Positions 24,558 through 33,379 are shown, counted from the first letter of the stretch. The stretch is 37,612 bases of DNA from Hyphomicrobium zavarzinii ATCC 27496 (GCF_000383415.1 NZ_KB911257.1:1-37612), one strand, 5' to 3'. Notes: generated by a model from the letters alone, not told the origin. Made by a program: numbers and translations.

Positions 24558-25889
24558 GTGACAGCATTGTTCACGTCGACTGGGATTTCCGGCAAGACCG
24601 ATCCCGTGCGACTGCTTGTTCTTTTGTGGGGCAAGCGTTTTATTATTATTGCCGTCGCTATACTGTTCAGCATCCTGGGCACTATTTTTATGCTCTCGCG
24701 ACCTTTGTCCGCCGAGATAAGGACTGTCGTTGAAGTTGGGTATACTGCTGGCGGTCTCGTTGAGACGATCGATGTTGTCCGCCAAAAGATCAACGACATT
24801 TACTCAGTGGCAGCTGAAGACGAAATTCGCGCTGCCTCTCCAGATAACTCGAACATCAGTCTGAACGTCCGCCCGCGGATAGCCAGAAACAGCAATATTA
24901 TTGTGCTCGAAAGCTCCGCGCCTCTTGGGCAGGTCGATCTGTATCGCAGCTATCACGCGAAAATATTCGAGTACATCGCCCGAGATCACAATCGTACCTT
25001 TGAACCTCTTCGCGCCGGGCTCGAGACTACGCGTGAGGAACAGCGGGCGGTGCTGAAGAAGCTAGAAGAGCGGGCAACCGTTGACCCGCTGAAGAGCCAG
25101 CTGTTGGCGCAATTAGAGGAGTTGCGCGGGCAGGAACGGGCCCTACGGGACGAGCGAATCTTCGGAGTCGCCGTAAAGACGCTGGAAGGCCAAGTCTCTG
25201 ATGCGGAGAAGGCCTTGAAGGACTTGCAGGATGAGGAACGTCTCCTCGCTAAGACGCGCGCTCAGACGGATGTTTCCGTGAAGAACTACGCGGATCAGAT
25301 CGAACGTCTGAAGCAGTTTTTGAATGATGCTCGCGCTCAGCGCTCGAAACTCGCTTCGAGCCCAAACGATTCCAATAATGCAATTGCAGCTTTGATCTTC
25401 GATGCCGAAAATCTACGAACGGAGATCGAACTGCAGAAGCTTGAACGGGCTCTGGTCGTGGACGCCCCCTTGGATCAGGAGAAAGCCGAAGCGGAATTGC
25501 TCAAGAACAGACGCCAGCAACCCATCCAGGAACAAGCGATTGCAAGATCAAAAGCTGAAATCCCCAAGCTTACGCTGGAACGAGAACAGAAGCTTGCTGT
25601 CGCGCGCGTTGCGATTGACAATATCCTAGCAAAGCTTGGAGAGACCGAGACCTCTCGCCTTCATGAAATCGCCGTCCAGAAGGCCAAACTTCAGGAAACT
25701 GATATTCGACTGGGCAACATTCTTGTTACGCGCGTCGTCGTGCCGCCTAGGCGGAATCAGGAAGGCGAGCACAGTCGCATGTTCTTCGCCGGTTTGGCGC
25801 TTCTTGCGGGCCTTGGGCTCGGGCTGCTCGCCGGTGTATTTGCAGTTTTCAAAGACGCGATGACCTCGCGTTCTGCTCAACGGGTTTGA
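24558..25889 (+). CDS. wzz: Wzz-like polysaccharide chain-length / co-polymerase protein
   Basis: Inner-membrane protein thought to set polymer length with Wzy. GTG 24558 follows AGGCGGA at good spacing. The 443-residue protein has an N-terminal helix at about 28-47 (FIIIAVAILFSILGTIFML), a long periplasmic part with a heptad-rich coiled coil (about 140-370), and a C-terminal helix (MFFAGLALLAGLGLGLLAGV). The standard Wzz Pro-rich motif before helix 2 is only loosely seen (RVVVPPRRNQEG), and no Tyr-kinase domain follows, so it is a kinase-free polysaccharide co-polymerase. It lies six bases before wbpA and likely leads that operon. Confidence 0.82.
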   Translation: MTALFTSTGISGKTDPVRLLVLLWGKRFIIIAVAILFSILGTIFMLSRPLSAEIRTVVEVGYTAGGLVETIDVVRQKINDIYSVAAEDEIRAASPDNSNISLNVRPRIARNSNIIVLESSAPLGQVDLYRSYHAKIFEYIARDHNRTFEPLRAGLETTREEQRAVLKKLEERATVDPLKSQLLAQLEELRGQERALRDERIFGVAVKTLEGQVSDAEKALKDLQDEERLLAKTRAQTDVSVKNYADQIERLKQFLNDARAQRSKLASSPNDSNNAIAALIFDAENLRTEIELQKLERALVVDAPLDQEKAEAELLKNRRQQPIQEQAIARSKAEIPKLTLEREQKLAVARVAIDNILAKLGETETSRLHEIAVQKAKLQETDIRLGNILVTRVVVPPRRNQEGEHSRMFFAGLALLAGLGLGLLAGVFAVFKDAMTSRSAQRV

Positions 25890-25895
25890 TCTTCG

Positions 25896-27197
25896 ATGAT
25901 GCTCAATAGTGATGTCGGCGACGTAGCGCTCATTGGTCTCGGCTATGTCGGCCTGCCCCTTGCGGTCGAGTTTGGAAAGAAGCGGAAGGTCCTCGGCTTC
26001 GACATCAATGTCGCCCGCGTGGAAGAACTGCGCAAAGGCATGGACAGGACACTCGAGGTTGACAGCGAGGAGCTGGCCAGCGCCCGGCATCTCACCTTCA
26101 CCAGCAACCCCGACGATCTCAAGTCGTGCAAGTTTTTCGTCGTCACGGTTCCCACTCCCATCGACGACGCGAACCGCCCCGATCTGAGCCCGCTGGTCAA
26201 GGCCTCGACGACCGTGGGCCGGGTCATGCCGAAGGGCGCGATCGTGATCTATGAGTCGACCGTCTATCCCGGCGCGACCGAAGAGGTCTGCGTTCCAGCC
26301 TTGGCGGCGGCTTCGGGGTATACGTTCAACCAGGACTTTTTCTGCGGCTACAGCCCCGAGCGCATCAACCCCGCGGACAAGCAGCACAAGCTGCCGACCA
26401 TCGTGAAGGTCACGAGCGGCTCCACGCCCGAGGTGGCAGAGGTCGTCGATGCGCTCTACAAATCCATCATCACGGCCGGCACGCACAAAGCGAGCAGCAT
26501 CAAGGTTGCCGAGGCCTCGAAAGTCATCGAGAACACGCAGCGCGATCTCAACATCGCGCTGATGAACGAGCTGTCCGTGGTTTTCGCGCGCGTCGGCATC
26601 GACACGGCGGAGGTGCTGCGCGCCGCCGGCACGAAGTGGAACTTCCTCAACTTTCGGCCGGGCCTCGTCGGCGGGCACTGCATCGGCGTCGATCCCTACT
26701 ACCTGACGCACAAGGCGGAACAGCTCGGCTATATCCCGCAAGTCGTGCTGGCCGGACGCCGGATCAACGACAACATGGGCCGCTACGTTGCCCGCAACAC
26801 CATCAAGCTCATGCTGAAGAACGGCATCGACGTGCCGCGCAGCCGGATCGGCGTCATGGGCATCACGTTCAAGGAAAACTGCCCCGACACGCGCAACTCA
26901 AAGGTTGTCGATCTCGCGCGCGAGCTCATGGAGCACGGAGCGGAGGTCATCGTCGAGGACCCGCTTGCCGATGCAGCCGAGGTGAAGCACGAGTATGGTC
27001 TCGAGCTCGGCAGCGTTTCGAGCGAGCGCCCCGTCGACGCCCTCGTCGTCGCGGTGGGCCACGACAGTTATCGCAGCATGACGCCGGAGCAGCTCAAAAG
27101 CCGGCTGCGGGGAGCAAATCCCGTGATCTCCGACGTCAAGAGCCTCTACGATCGCCATGCGCTCACCAAGCTCGGCGTTACGGTGTTCAGACTTTAA
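25896..27197 (+). CDS. wbpA: UDP-N-acetylglucosamine 6-dehydrogenase (WbpA/TviB-type)
   Basis: Oxidises UDP-GlcNAc at C6 to UDP-GlcNAcA with two NAD+, the first step towards UDP-GlcNAc3NAcA. The 433-residue protein has the NAD-binding ALIGLGYVGLPLAVEFG (about residues 11-27), VVTVPTPIDDANRPDLSPL, the ESTVYPGATEEVCVP block, and the catalytic Cys262 in GGHCIGVDPYYLTHKA. Its resemblance to TviB/WbpA-type enzymes, rather than UDP-glucose dehydrogenase, comes from GYSPERINPADKQHKL. Two adjacent ATG codons (25896, 25899) could start it. It sits between wzz and the wbpB-like gene in one direction. UDP-GalNAc as substrate (WbpO-type) cannot be excluded. Confidence 0.9.
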   Translation: MMLNSDVGDVALIGLGYVGLPLAVEFGKKRKVLGFDINVARVEELRKGMDRTLEVDSEELASARHLTFTSNPDDLKSCKFFVVTVPTPIDDANRPDLSPLVKASTTVGRVMPKGAIVIYESTVYPGATEEVCVPALAAASGYTFNQDFFCGYSPERINPADKQHKLPTIVKVTSGSTPEVAEVVDALYKSIITAGTHKASSIKVAEASKVIENTQRDLNIALMNELSVVFARVGIDTAEVLRAAGTKWNFLNFRPGLVGGHCIGVDPYYLTHKAEQLGYIPQVVLAGRRINDNMGRYVARNTIKLMLKNGIDVPRSRIGVMGITFKENCPDTRNSKVVDLARELMEHGAEVIVEDPLADAAEVKHEYGLELGSVSSERPVDALVVAVGHDSYRSMTPEQLKSRLRGANPVISDVKSLYDRHALTKLGVTVFRL

Positions 27198-27216
27198 TCC
27201 CGACAGGATGGCCACG

Positions 27217-28266
27217 ATGACGTCGATCAAGGATCGCAAGGTTCGCTTCGCTCTCGTCGGGTGCGGGCGCATCGCCAACAACCACATCGGGGCGATGAAA
27301 TCGCACGCGGATCGCTGCGAGCTCGTGGATGTCTGCGATGTCTCTCCCGAAGCGCTCAAGGCGGCGGCCGAGGCAACGGACGCCAAGCCGCATCAGCGCT
27401 TCACCGACATGCTCGCGAAGACCAACGCCGATTGCGTCGTGATCACCACGCCGAGCGGTCTCCATCCGCAGCAGGCCATCCAGGCGGCGCAGGCCGGCTT
27501 CAACGTGATGACCGAGAAGCCGATGGCCACGCGCTGGAACGACGGCCTGGCGATGGTGGAAGCGTGCGACAAGGCCGGCGTGAAGCTGTTCGTCGTCAAA
27601 CAGAACCGCCGCAACGCGACGCTGCAGCTTCTCAAGAAGGCCATCGAGGCCCGCCGGTTCGGGCGCATCTACTCCGTTGCGATCAACGTCTTCTGGTCGC
27701 GCCCGCAGGACTACTACGACAGCGCGAAGTGGCGCGGCACGTGGGAGTTCGACGGCGGCGCCTTCATGAACCAGGCAAGCCACTACATCGATCTTCTGGA
27801 TTGGCTGATCGGTCCGGTGGAGAGCGTGATGGCCTACACCGGCACCTTGGCGCGCGACATCCAGGTGGAAGATACGGGCGTGGCCGCGCTACGCTGGCGC
27901 AGCGGGGCCATGGGCACGCTCAACGTGACCATGCTGACCTATCCCAAGAATTATGAGGGCTCGATCACGATCCTCGGCGAGCAGGGCTCTGTGCGCGTGG
28001 GCGGCGTGGCCGTCAACGAGATCCAGCACTGGGAATTCGCCACGCGGACCCCCGAGGACGACGAGATCAAGCAAGCGAACTACGCCACGACCAGCGTCTA
28101 CGGCTTCGGCCATCCTCTCTACTACGACAACGTCATCAGCTCGCTCAAAGGCGATGCGGAGCCGGAGACGGACGGCCGAGAGGGGCTGAAATCGCTCGAG
28201 CTGCTGATCGCGCTCTACATGTCCGCACGCGACGGCAAGCGCGTGGCGTTGCCGTTGGAATATTAG
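27217..28266 (+). CDS. wbpB: WbpB-type UDP-GlcNAcA 3-dehydrogenase (Gfo/Idh/MocA)
   Basis: Predicted to oxidise C3 of UDP-GlcNAcA to the 3-keto sugar with bound NAD. From ATG 27217 (AGGA eight bases upstream) the 349-residue protein starts MTSIKDRKVRFALVGCGRIA; ATG 27208 is an alternative. It shows the Rossmann nucleotide site VGCGRIANNHIGAM, the family Lys in MTEKPMATRWNDG, and NQASHYIDLLDWLIGPVESV, which holds the conserved His. Placed 19 bases after wbpA and just before a WbpE-like aminotransferase, it matches the wbpA-wbpB-wbpE order of known 2,3-diamino-uronic acid pathways. Similar enzymes act on inositol or other sugars, so the assignment leans on context. Confidence 0.87.
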   Translation: MTSIKDRKVRFALVGCGRIANNHIGAMKSHADRCELVDVCDVSPEALKAAAEATDAKPHQRFTDMLAKTNADCVVITTPSGLHPQQAIQAAQAGFNVMTEKPMATRWNDGLAMVEACDKAGVKLFVVKQNRRNATLQLLKKAIEARRFGRIYSVAINVFWSRPQDYYDSAKWRGTWEFDGGAFMNQASHYIDLLDWLIGPVESVMAYTGTLARDIQVEDTGVAALRWRSGAMGTLNVTMLTYPKNYEGSITILGEQGSVRVGGVAVNEIQHWEFATRTPEDDEIKQANYATTSVYGFGHPLYYDNVISSLKGDAEPETDGREGLKSLELLIALYMSARDGKRVALPLEY

Positions 28267-28340
28267 TCCGAGGGGCTTGCGAGCTCGCGGCGCATTCAAT
28301 GATCGGGGCCGTCCGTGATCGGCCAAGTTTGGACAGACCC

Positions 28341-29483
28341 ATGCAGTTCATCGATCTCAAGATCCAACAGACCGCCATCAAGGCCGATCTCGACAAGCGC
28401 ATTGGCGCGGTTCTGTCTCACGGGCAGTACATCATGGGGCCGGAAGTCGCCGAGCTCGAAACGGCGCTTTCGGACTACGTGGGTACGCGACACTGCATCA
28501 GCGTCGCAAGCGGAACCGAAGCGCTTCTGATCGCCCTGATGGCGCTCAGCGTGGGACCGGGCGACGAGGTCATCACCACGCCGTTCACGTTCGTCGCGAC
28601 GGTGGAAGTCATCGTGCTGCTCGGCGCGACGCCCGTGTTCGTGGATGTGGAACCCGACACGGCGAATATCGACCCTTCCGCCATCAGCGGAAAAATTACG
28701 CCGCGCACCAAGGCCATCATCCCTGTGAGCCTTTACGGCCAAGTTGCCAACATGGATGAGATCAACGCCGTGGCGGCCGCCAATGGCAATGTTCCCGTCA
28801 TCGAGGATGGCGCCCAGAGCTTCGGCGCCTCGTACAAGGACCGCAAGAGCTGCGGGCTTTCGACGTTCGGCTCCACCAGCTTTTTCCCTTCGAAGCCTCT
28901 CGGCTGCTATGGCGACGGCGGAGCGCTGTTCACGAACGACGATGCGCTCGCGACGGCGGCACGCGAAATCCGAGTGCACGGGCAAAGCAAGCGCTACGTC
29001 CACACCCGCGTCGGCGTCGGCGGCCGCATGGACACGCTTCAATGCGCGATCGTGCTGGCGAAGCTGCCGCGCTTTGCGTGGGAGGTGAGTGAGCGGGCTC
29101 GCATCGGCGCTCGCTACGATGCTCTTCTTCGCGAGGCCATCGCGGGATTTGGCCCCGTTACCGCAAACGAGGTGGGCACGACTTTGTCCGCTCCGCGTTC
29201 GCTCACCGTGCGTGCCGATCGTAGCAGCGTTCACGCGCAATATACGATCCTGGTGCCGAACCGCACGGATGTCCAATCCAAGCTACAGTCGGCAGGCATT
29301 CCGACAGCGGTTCACTATCCTGTCCCGCTCAACGAGCAGCCCGCCTATCGCGACGTTTCAGCCGGAGATCCCACGCCTGTCAGCGCGTGGCTCGCCGCCC
29401 ATGTGATGAGCCTTCCGATGGGGCCAGATCTCTCCGAGGCGGATCAGAACCGCGTCGTCGCTGAGCTTCGCGCCTGCTTCTAA
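28341..29483 (+). CDS. wbpE: WbpE-type UDP-3-keto-GlcNAcA aminotransferase (DegT family)
   Basis: PLP enzyme that puts an amino group from glutamate on C3 of the UDP-3-keto uronic acid. ATG 28341 gives 380 residues starting MQFIDLKIQQTAIKADLDKR, the typical WbpE/WlbC start; an in-frame extension to 28299 is not supported. Landmarks are SVASGTEALLIALMAL, VIEDGAQSFGASYKDRKSCG with Asp156, and the Schiff-base Lys185 in FFPSKPLGCYGDGGA. VHYPVPLNEQPAY is a usual C-terminal signature. It completes the wbpA-B-E operon; the following step, WbpD, lies at 12.4-13.0 kb. It converges with an O-antigen ligase-like gene 28 bases away. Confidence 0.9.
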   Translation: MQFIDLKIQQTAIKADLDKRIGAVLSHGQYIMGPEVAELETALSDYVGTRHCISVASGTEALLIALMALSVGPGDEVITTPFTFVATVEVIVLLGATPVFVDVEPDTANIDPSAISGKITPRTKAIIPVSLYGQVANMDEINAVAAANGNVPVIEDGAQSFGASYKDRKSCGLSTFGSTSFFPSKPLGCYGDGGALFTNDDALATAAREIRVHGQSKRYVHTRVGVGGRMDTLQCAIVLAKLPRFAWEVSERARIGARYDALLREAIAGFGPVTANEVGTTLSAPRSLTVRADRSSVHAQYTILVPNRTDVQSKLQSAGIPTAVHYPVPLNEQPAYRDVSAGDPTPVSAWLAAHVMSLPMGPDLSEADQNRVVAELRACF

Positions 29484-29510
29484 GCAGGGCTAGCAGGCTC
29501 AAGGGCCAAG

Positions 29511-30830
29511 CTAAGCGCGACTGCTCGAAATCTGTGGCGCCATCAGGCCAATCAGGGTCAGCGTCGACACGACGACGATCGACTGAAACCAGTTCTGCCA
29601 CATGCCATATGTCGGAGCGAGGATTGCCATGCACATCGCAAAGTGCGTGACGGCGTACGGCATGATCCTGCGAGGCAACGCACTTATCCTGCGCAAGAGC
29701 GCCAGCCCCAGTATCGCGAACGCGATCGCGCCAATGAGACCAAGCTCATACCAGATCTGTAGATAGACGTTGTGCGGATGGGCGCGCGTTTCAGCAACCA
29801 CGAACAGATTGTCCGGCTTGACTTTCTCTTCCTTCGGGCGCGCCTCGTCCAGATAGCGCGTGGAGTTGGTGCCGACGCCGAGGATCGGCTTCTCCATTAT
29901 GCGCTGCGCCGTGTAGTTCCATATGATGATCCGCGCTTTCGCGGACCCGAAGAGATCCGACTTCTCGTGTAAGCCCGCCGCGAACATCGCCAGCGCCAGG
30001 GGCACGATCAAGAAAACCAGCGCCGCGAATCCAGCGCCCACACCCCACAGCCCAAGCTTAGGCGCCAGAAGCGAAACGGCGAGCACGACGCTTACGCCAA
30101 GCAAGGCAAGCTGGGCAGTTTGCGACTGCGTGTAGGGATGGAAGACGATGACGATCGCGGATCCGGCAATGGCCGCGTAGCACAGCCACTTGGCAAAGCC
30201 ACGGGCGTAGAGGGTCGCGGCCAGGATAGCGGGACACCACAAGAGACAGTAGACGGTCGTCGCCCGCGTTATGTAAGCGCCGGATACCTTCTGGATGACA
30301 CCATTTCGAAAGGTTCCGTGCTTGGCCAGGCCCCGTTCAAGATCGGGAAAGTATTCCAAAACGAAGCGGCGAATTCCGTCCCGCGTCGCGATCTCGATGC
30401 ATATGAAAATCGCACCGATCAGAAACCCGATCAGGAGTCCCTTTGCTATCGCCTCGATGGTGCTCGCATTCAGGCTTGGCAGAGCATCGGCAGCGACGAC
30501 GGCGCTCAGGACCAGGGCTGCGAGAAAGGCTGCCTTTAAGAAGCCGTCCCAAGGGCTCGCGGCCCAAAGGCAGGCGACGAGACCCCACGCTATGAAGGGA
30601 ACCTCGGGCCGCAACAGGTAGCGACTTGGGCTCCGGTCTTTTCCTGCGTTCCAGGAGCTCGAAAGCAGATAGACGATGCTCAGCGCCGCTGCGGCTCCGG
30701 CGAGAACAAGAGGCGCGATGCGCGGGAAAATAAAGCACGTCACGACGGCGATAGAGGAGAGTGCCGTAATCAGAGACGTGTGATCCCCCAGCCGAACAAC
30801 AGAGCCACGCGCGCTCGAATCCACTTGCAT
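29511..30830 (-). CDS. O-antigen ligase family membrane protein (WaaL-like)
   Basis: Polytopic inner-membrane protein (439 residues, about eleven helices). It has the loop RIIIWNYTAQRIMEKPILGV with GVGTNSTR and then AHPHNVYLQIWYELGLIGAI, in which Arg, and the PHN motif with its His, are the functional marks of the WaaL ligase family. ATG 30830 follows GAGAA. GC content matches the chromosome average, unlike the Wzy-like genes at 14.4-17 kb and 21.3 kb, so this may be the resident ligase joining polymer to lipid A-core. It could also be a polymerase. Confidence 0.87.
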   Translation of the reverse strand: MQVDSSARGSVVRLGDHTSLITALSSIAVVTCFIFPRIAPLVLAGAAAALSIVYLLSSSWNAGKDRSPSRYLLRPEVPFIAWGLVACLWAASPWDGFLKAAFLAALVLSAVVAADALPSLNASTIEAIAKGLLIGFLIGAIFICIEIATRDGIRRFVLEYFPDLERGLAKHGTFRNGVIQKVSGAYITRATTVYCLLWCPAILAATLYARGFAKWLCYAAIAGSAIVIVFHPYTQSQTAQLALLGVSVVLAVSLLAPKLGLWGVGAGFAALVFLIVPLALAMFAAGLHEKSDLFGSAKARIIIWNYTAQRIMEKPILGVGTNSTRYLDEARPKEEKVKPDNLFVVAETRAHPHNVYLQIWYELGLIGAIAFAILGLALLRRISALPRRIMPYAVTHFAMCMAILAPTYGMWQNWFQSIVVVSTLTLIGLMAPQISSSRA

Positions 30831-30905
30831 TCGTGTTCTCTATTGATGGCGGCTGAACCCCGGCGCGACCTTATCAGCGGGTCATGACCAGGGAAAGAGC
30901 CTCCA

Positions 30906-30937
30906 ATTTTCCCCGTCGGGGGGAAGCCGGGGAAAAT
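30906..30937. repeat. Perfect 10-bp inverted repeat between ligase and epimerase genes
   Basis: ATTTTCCCCG (30906-30915) and CGGGGAAAAT (30928-30937) pair perfectly around a 12-base loop. It lies in the 130-base divergent gap, so it could be an operator seen by both genes or a hairpin in the leader of the epimerase transcript. No T-run on either strand, so it is unlikely to be a simple terminator. Confidence 0.6.
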
Positions 30938-30960
30938 CTAGAAATTACCGGAAGGTTTCC

Positions 30961-32109
30961 TTGTCGATTATAGACAGACCGCGCGATCGCCCCGCGGCTT
31001 CCCTTAACGATCATCTTTGCAGTTGCGCGCGCGTGCAGGTTCCATACAGTCCTGGCGCTGTCTCAGAAAAAAAGGGCGCGCGCTTGGAACTGCCTGTACA
31101 GGGCCCGATCCTCGTCACCGGAGTGGCCGGTTTCATTGGCTATCACGTGGCGCGCGTGCTTCTCGACCGCGGCGCGACGGTCGTGGGCGTGGACAATCTC
31201 AACGCCTATTACGATCCCGCCCTCAAGGAGGCTAGGCTCTCGCATCTCAGCGGGTATCCCAAATTTTCATTTCACAAGTTCGATCTCGCCGACCGCGAGC
31301 GCACGGCGCAGCTCTTCCGCGATGCGCGTCCCGATCTCGTCATCCATCTGGCCGCGCAAGCCGGCGTGCGCTACTCGCTCGAAAATCCACAGTCCTATAT
31401 CGACTCTAATCTGGTCGCGTTCGGCAACATTCTCGAAGGCTGCCGGCACGGCGGAGTGCGCCATCTCACCTACGCGTCTTCAAGCTCAGTCTACGGCGCC
31501 AACACCCTGATGCCCTTCTCGGTGCACCACAACGTGGATCACCCGGTGAGCCTCTACGCCGCCACGAAGAAGGCGAACGAGCTGATGGCGCACAGCTACA
31601 GCCATCTCTACCGCCTGCCGACGACAGGACTGCGGTTCTTCACGGTGTATGGACCTTGGGGCCGGCCGGACATGGCGCTCTTCAAATTCACAAAGGCCAT
31701 CCTCAACGGCGAGCCGATCGACGTCTACAACAACGGCCACATGCGGCGCGACTTCACCTATGTCGATGACGTGGTCGAGGGTGTGGTGCGCGTCGCGATG
31801 CGCATTGCGGCGCCTAATCCAGCCTGGTCCGGAAAGACACCCGATCCGGGTTCGAGCACGGCGCCCTACCGGATCTACAATATCGGCCGTTCCGAGCCTG
31901 TCGATCTCCTGGAGATGATCCGGGTTCTCGAGACCGCCCTCGGACGGCAGGCCGAGAAGAGATTGCTTCCTATGCAGCCGGGCGATGTGCCCGAGACCTC
32001 GGCCGACGTTGACGATCTCGAACGCGACATCGGCTATCGGCCCGAAACGCCCTTGGAGCAGGGCATCCAACAGTTCGTCACGTGGTACCGAGCATATTAC
32101 GAAGTGTAG
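30961..32109 (+). CDS. UDP-glucuronate 4-epimerase-like NAD-dependent epimerase
   Basis: Extended short-chain dehydrogenase that probably interconverts UDP-GlcA and UDP-GalA, giving an acidic sugar for the polymer. Motifs are the NAD site [42 protein letters not shown], the catalytic YAATKK, and [19 protein letters not shown], the classic 4-epimerase block. The start is unclear: TTG 30961 has GGAAGG upstream but adds about 45 unusual residues before the domain, while GTG 31033 and TTG 31084 lie closer to it. The longest form is given. An N-acetylated uronic acid as substrate, such as the WbpA product, is possible. Confidence 0.88.
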   Translation: MSIIDRPRDRPAASLNDHLCSCARVQVPYSPGAVSEKKGARLELPVQGPILVTGVAGFIGYHVARVLLDRGATVVGVDNLNAYYDPALKEARLSHLSGYPKFSFHKFDLADRERTAQLFRDARPDLVIHLAAQAGVRYSLENPQSYIDSNLVAFGNILEGCRHGGVRHLTYASSSSVYGANTLMPFSVHHNVDHPVSLYAATKKANELMAHSYSHLYRLPTTGLRFFTVYGPWGRPDMALFKFTKAILNGEPIDVYNNGHMRRDFTYVDDVVEGVVRVAMRIAAPNPAWSGKTPDPGSSTAPYRIYNIGRSEPVDLLEMIRVLETALGRQAEKRLLPMQPGDVPETSADVDDLERDIGYRPETPLEQGIQQFVTWYRAYYEV

Positions 32110-32318
32110 GACGGGATCGCGGTGAAGGGGCAGCAGAGCCCATTTCACGGGCGCTGCGATAGTGTTTCACAACTCCGCACCCGACCTTGACAGGGTTGGA
32201 GCGGGGTGATCAGTAACGGCCTGGGCCGCGTTCCGCTTCGGCGCGCTGAAACGGGCGCCCCCTGGAACATGCGCGTTGTCCCTCCCTGCGAGGCATCGTC
32301 CTGACAAAGGCGTTCTAG

Positions 32319-33293
32319 ATGCGACCAGAACACGTAGCGCAGGCCCTCGAGCGCGCTCGCAATATCATCGACCAGGAAATGGAAGCGCTCGCGCTCCTGC
32401 GGGACAGCTTCGATGAAAGCCTGATCAAGGCCGTCAGCCTCATTCAAGCATGCACCGGGCGCCTCGTTGTCACCGGCGTCGGCAAGTCCGGACACATCGG
32501 CGCGAAGCTCGCGGCCACGTTCGCCTCGACCGGAACGCCCTCGTTCTTCCTGCACGCGGCGGAGGCTTCCCACGGCGACCTCGGCATGATCACGGGCCAG
32601 GACGTGGTGCTCGCGATCTCCAACTCCGGCATGACCAAGGAGCTGTTTCCGGTCGTCGAGTTCTGCGTCACCAACGGCGCCAAGGTCATCTGCATGACCT
32701 CCAACGAGACCAGCCGTCTCGCGCAGCAATCGGACATCTGTCTTCGCCTGCCGAAGGTGAAGGAGGTTTGCCCAAACAATCTCGCGCCGACGTCGTCGGC
32801 TGTCATCACGCTCGCAGCCGGACACGTTCTGGCGGTGCTGCTGATGGAGCAGCGCTCGTTCGTGGACGCCGATTTCGGCAAGCTGCATCCGGGAGGGCGG
32901 CTTGGCTTGCTGCTGTCTTCCGTCCGCCGCTATACGGAAGAGTTCCAGGACAAAGTTCCCACGGTGAAGCCGCAAGAGCTCATGGGGCACGTGGTCATCC
33001 GTATGGCCGAAGGGCAGCGCGGATGCGTGGTGGTGGCCGAGGAAGGGACCAACCGGCTGCTGGGTCTCATCACGGAGGGCGATCTCAGGCGCGCCTTCTC
33101 ACCCGACATGTTCGGTAAGACGGCCCAGGCCATCATGACGACGCGGCCCGTTACCGTGAGCGTCGAGGATCTGATGAGCACGGCCGTCTCGATCATGAAA
33201 GAGCGGCGAATTGCCAACGTGGTGGTGGTGGACGGCGACACCGTAGTCGACGTGCTGCACACCAAGGATCTCATGCAGCGCGGCTACATGTAG
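32319..33293 (+). CDS. kdsD: Arabinose-5-phosphate isomerase KdsD
   Basis: Converts ribulose-5-phosphate to arabinose-5-phosphate, first step to Kdo, the inner-core sugar of lipopolysaccharide. The 324-residue protein has an N-terminal SIS domain with VTGVGKSGHIGAKLA (Lys56), LHAAEASHGDLGMI, AISNSGMTKEL and LHPGG with His190. Two CBS motifs follow in the C-terminal part (about 205-324). Start ATG 32319 follows AAAGGCG. It stands alone 209 bases after the epimerase; that gap shows no gene. A strong terminator follows the stop. A capsule-specific KpsF paralogue has the same domain plan and cannot be fully excluded. Confidence 0.94.
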   Translation: MRPEHVAQALERARNIIDQEMEALALLRDSFDESLIKAVSLIQACTGRLVVTGVGKSGHIGAKLAATFASTGTPSFFLHAAEASHGDLGMITGQDVVLAISNSGMTKELFPVVEFCVTNGAKVICMTSNETSRLAQQSDICLRLPKVKEVCPNNLAPTSSAVITLAAGHVLAVLLMEQRSFVDADFGKLHPGGRLGLLLSSVRRYTEEFQDKVPTVKPQELMGHVVIRMAEGQRGCVVVAEEGTNRLLGLITEGDLRRAFSPDMFGKTAQAIMTTRPVTVSVEDLMSTAVSIMKERRIANVVVVDGDTVVDVLHTKDLMQRGYM

Positions 33294-33322
33294 GCCTTGC
33301 TGGAACGAGCCTATGAAAAAAG

Positions 33323-33350
33323 AAACCCGGGCCGCAGAGCCCGGGTTTTT
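33323..33350. terminator. Bidirectional intrinsic terminator
   Basis: AAACCCGGGC (33323-33332), loop CGCAGA, and GCCCGGGTTT (33339-33348) make a perfect GC-rich stem followed by TTTTT for kdsD on the plus strand. On the minus strand the same stem runs into a T-rich stretch from GAAAAAAGA at 33315-33322, so it also serves cheY. The genes are convergent around it. Confidence 0.92.
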
Positions 33351-33379
33351 CATGTCTGATATCTGATATAGGATCGCGC

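Noticed and set aside
24413-24733. 106-codon plus-strand frame before wzz
   Set aside because: Overlaps the first 175 bases of wzz in another frame and has no family features; wzz has a good ribosome site.
25626-26741. 371-codon minus-strand open frame across wzz and wbpA
   Set aside because: Antisense to two well-supported genes with catalytic motifs.
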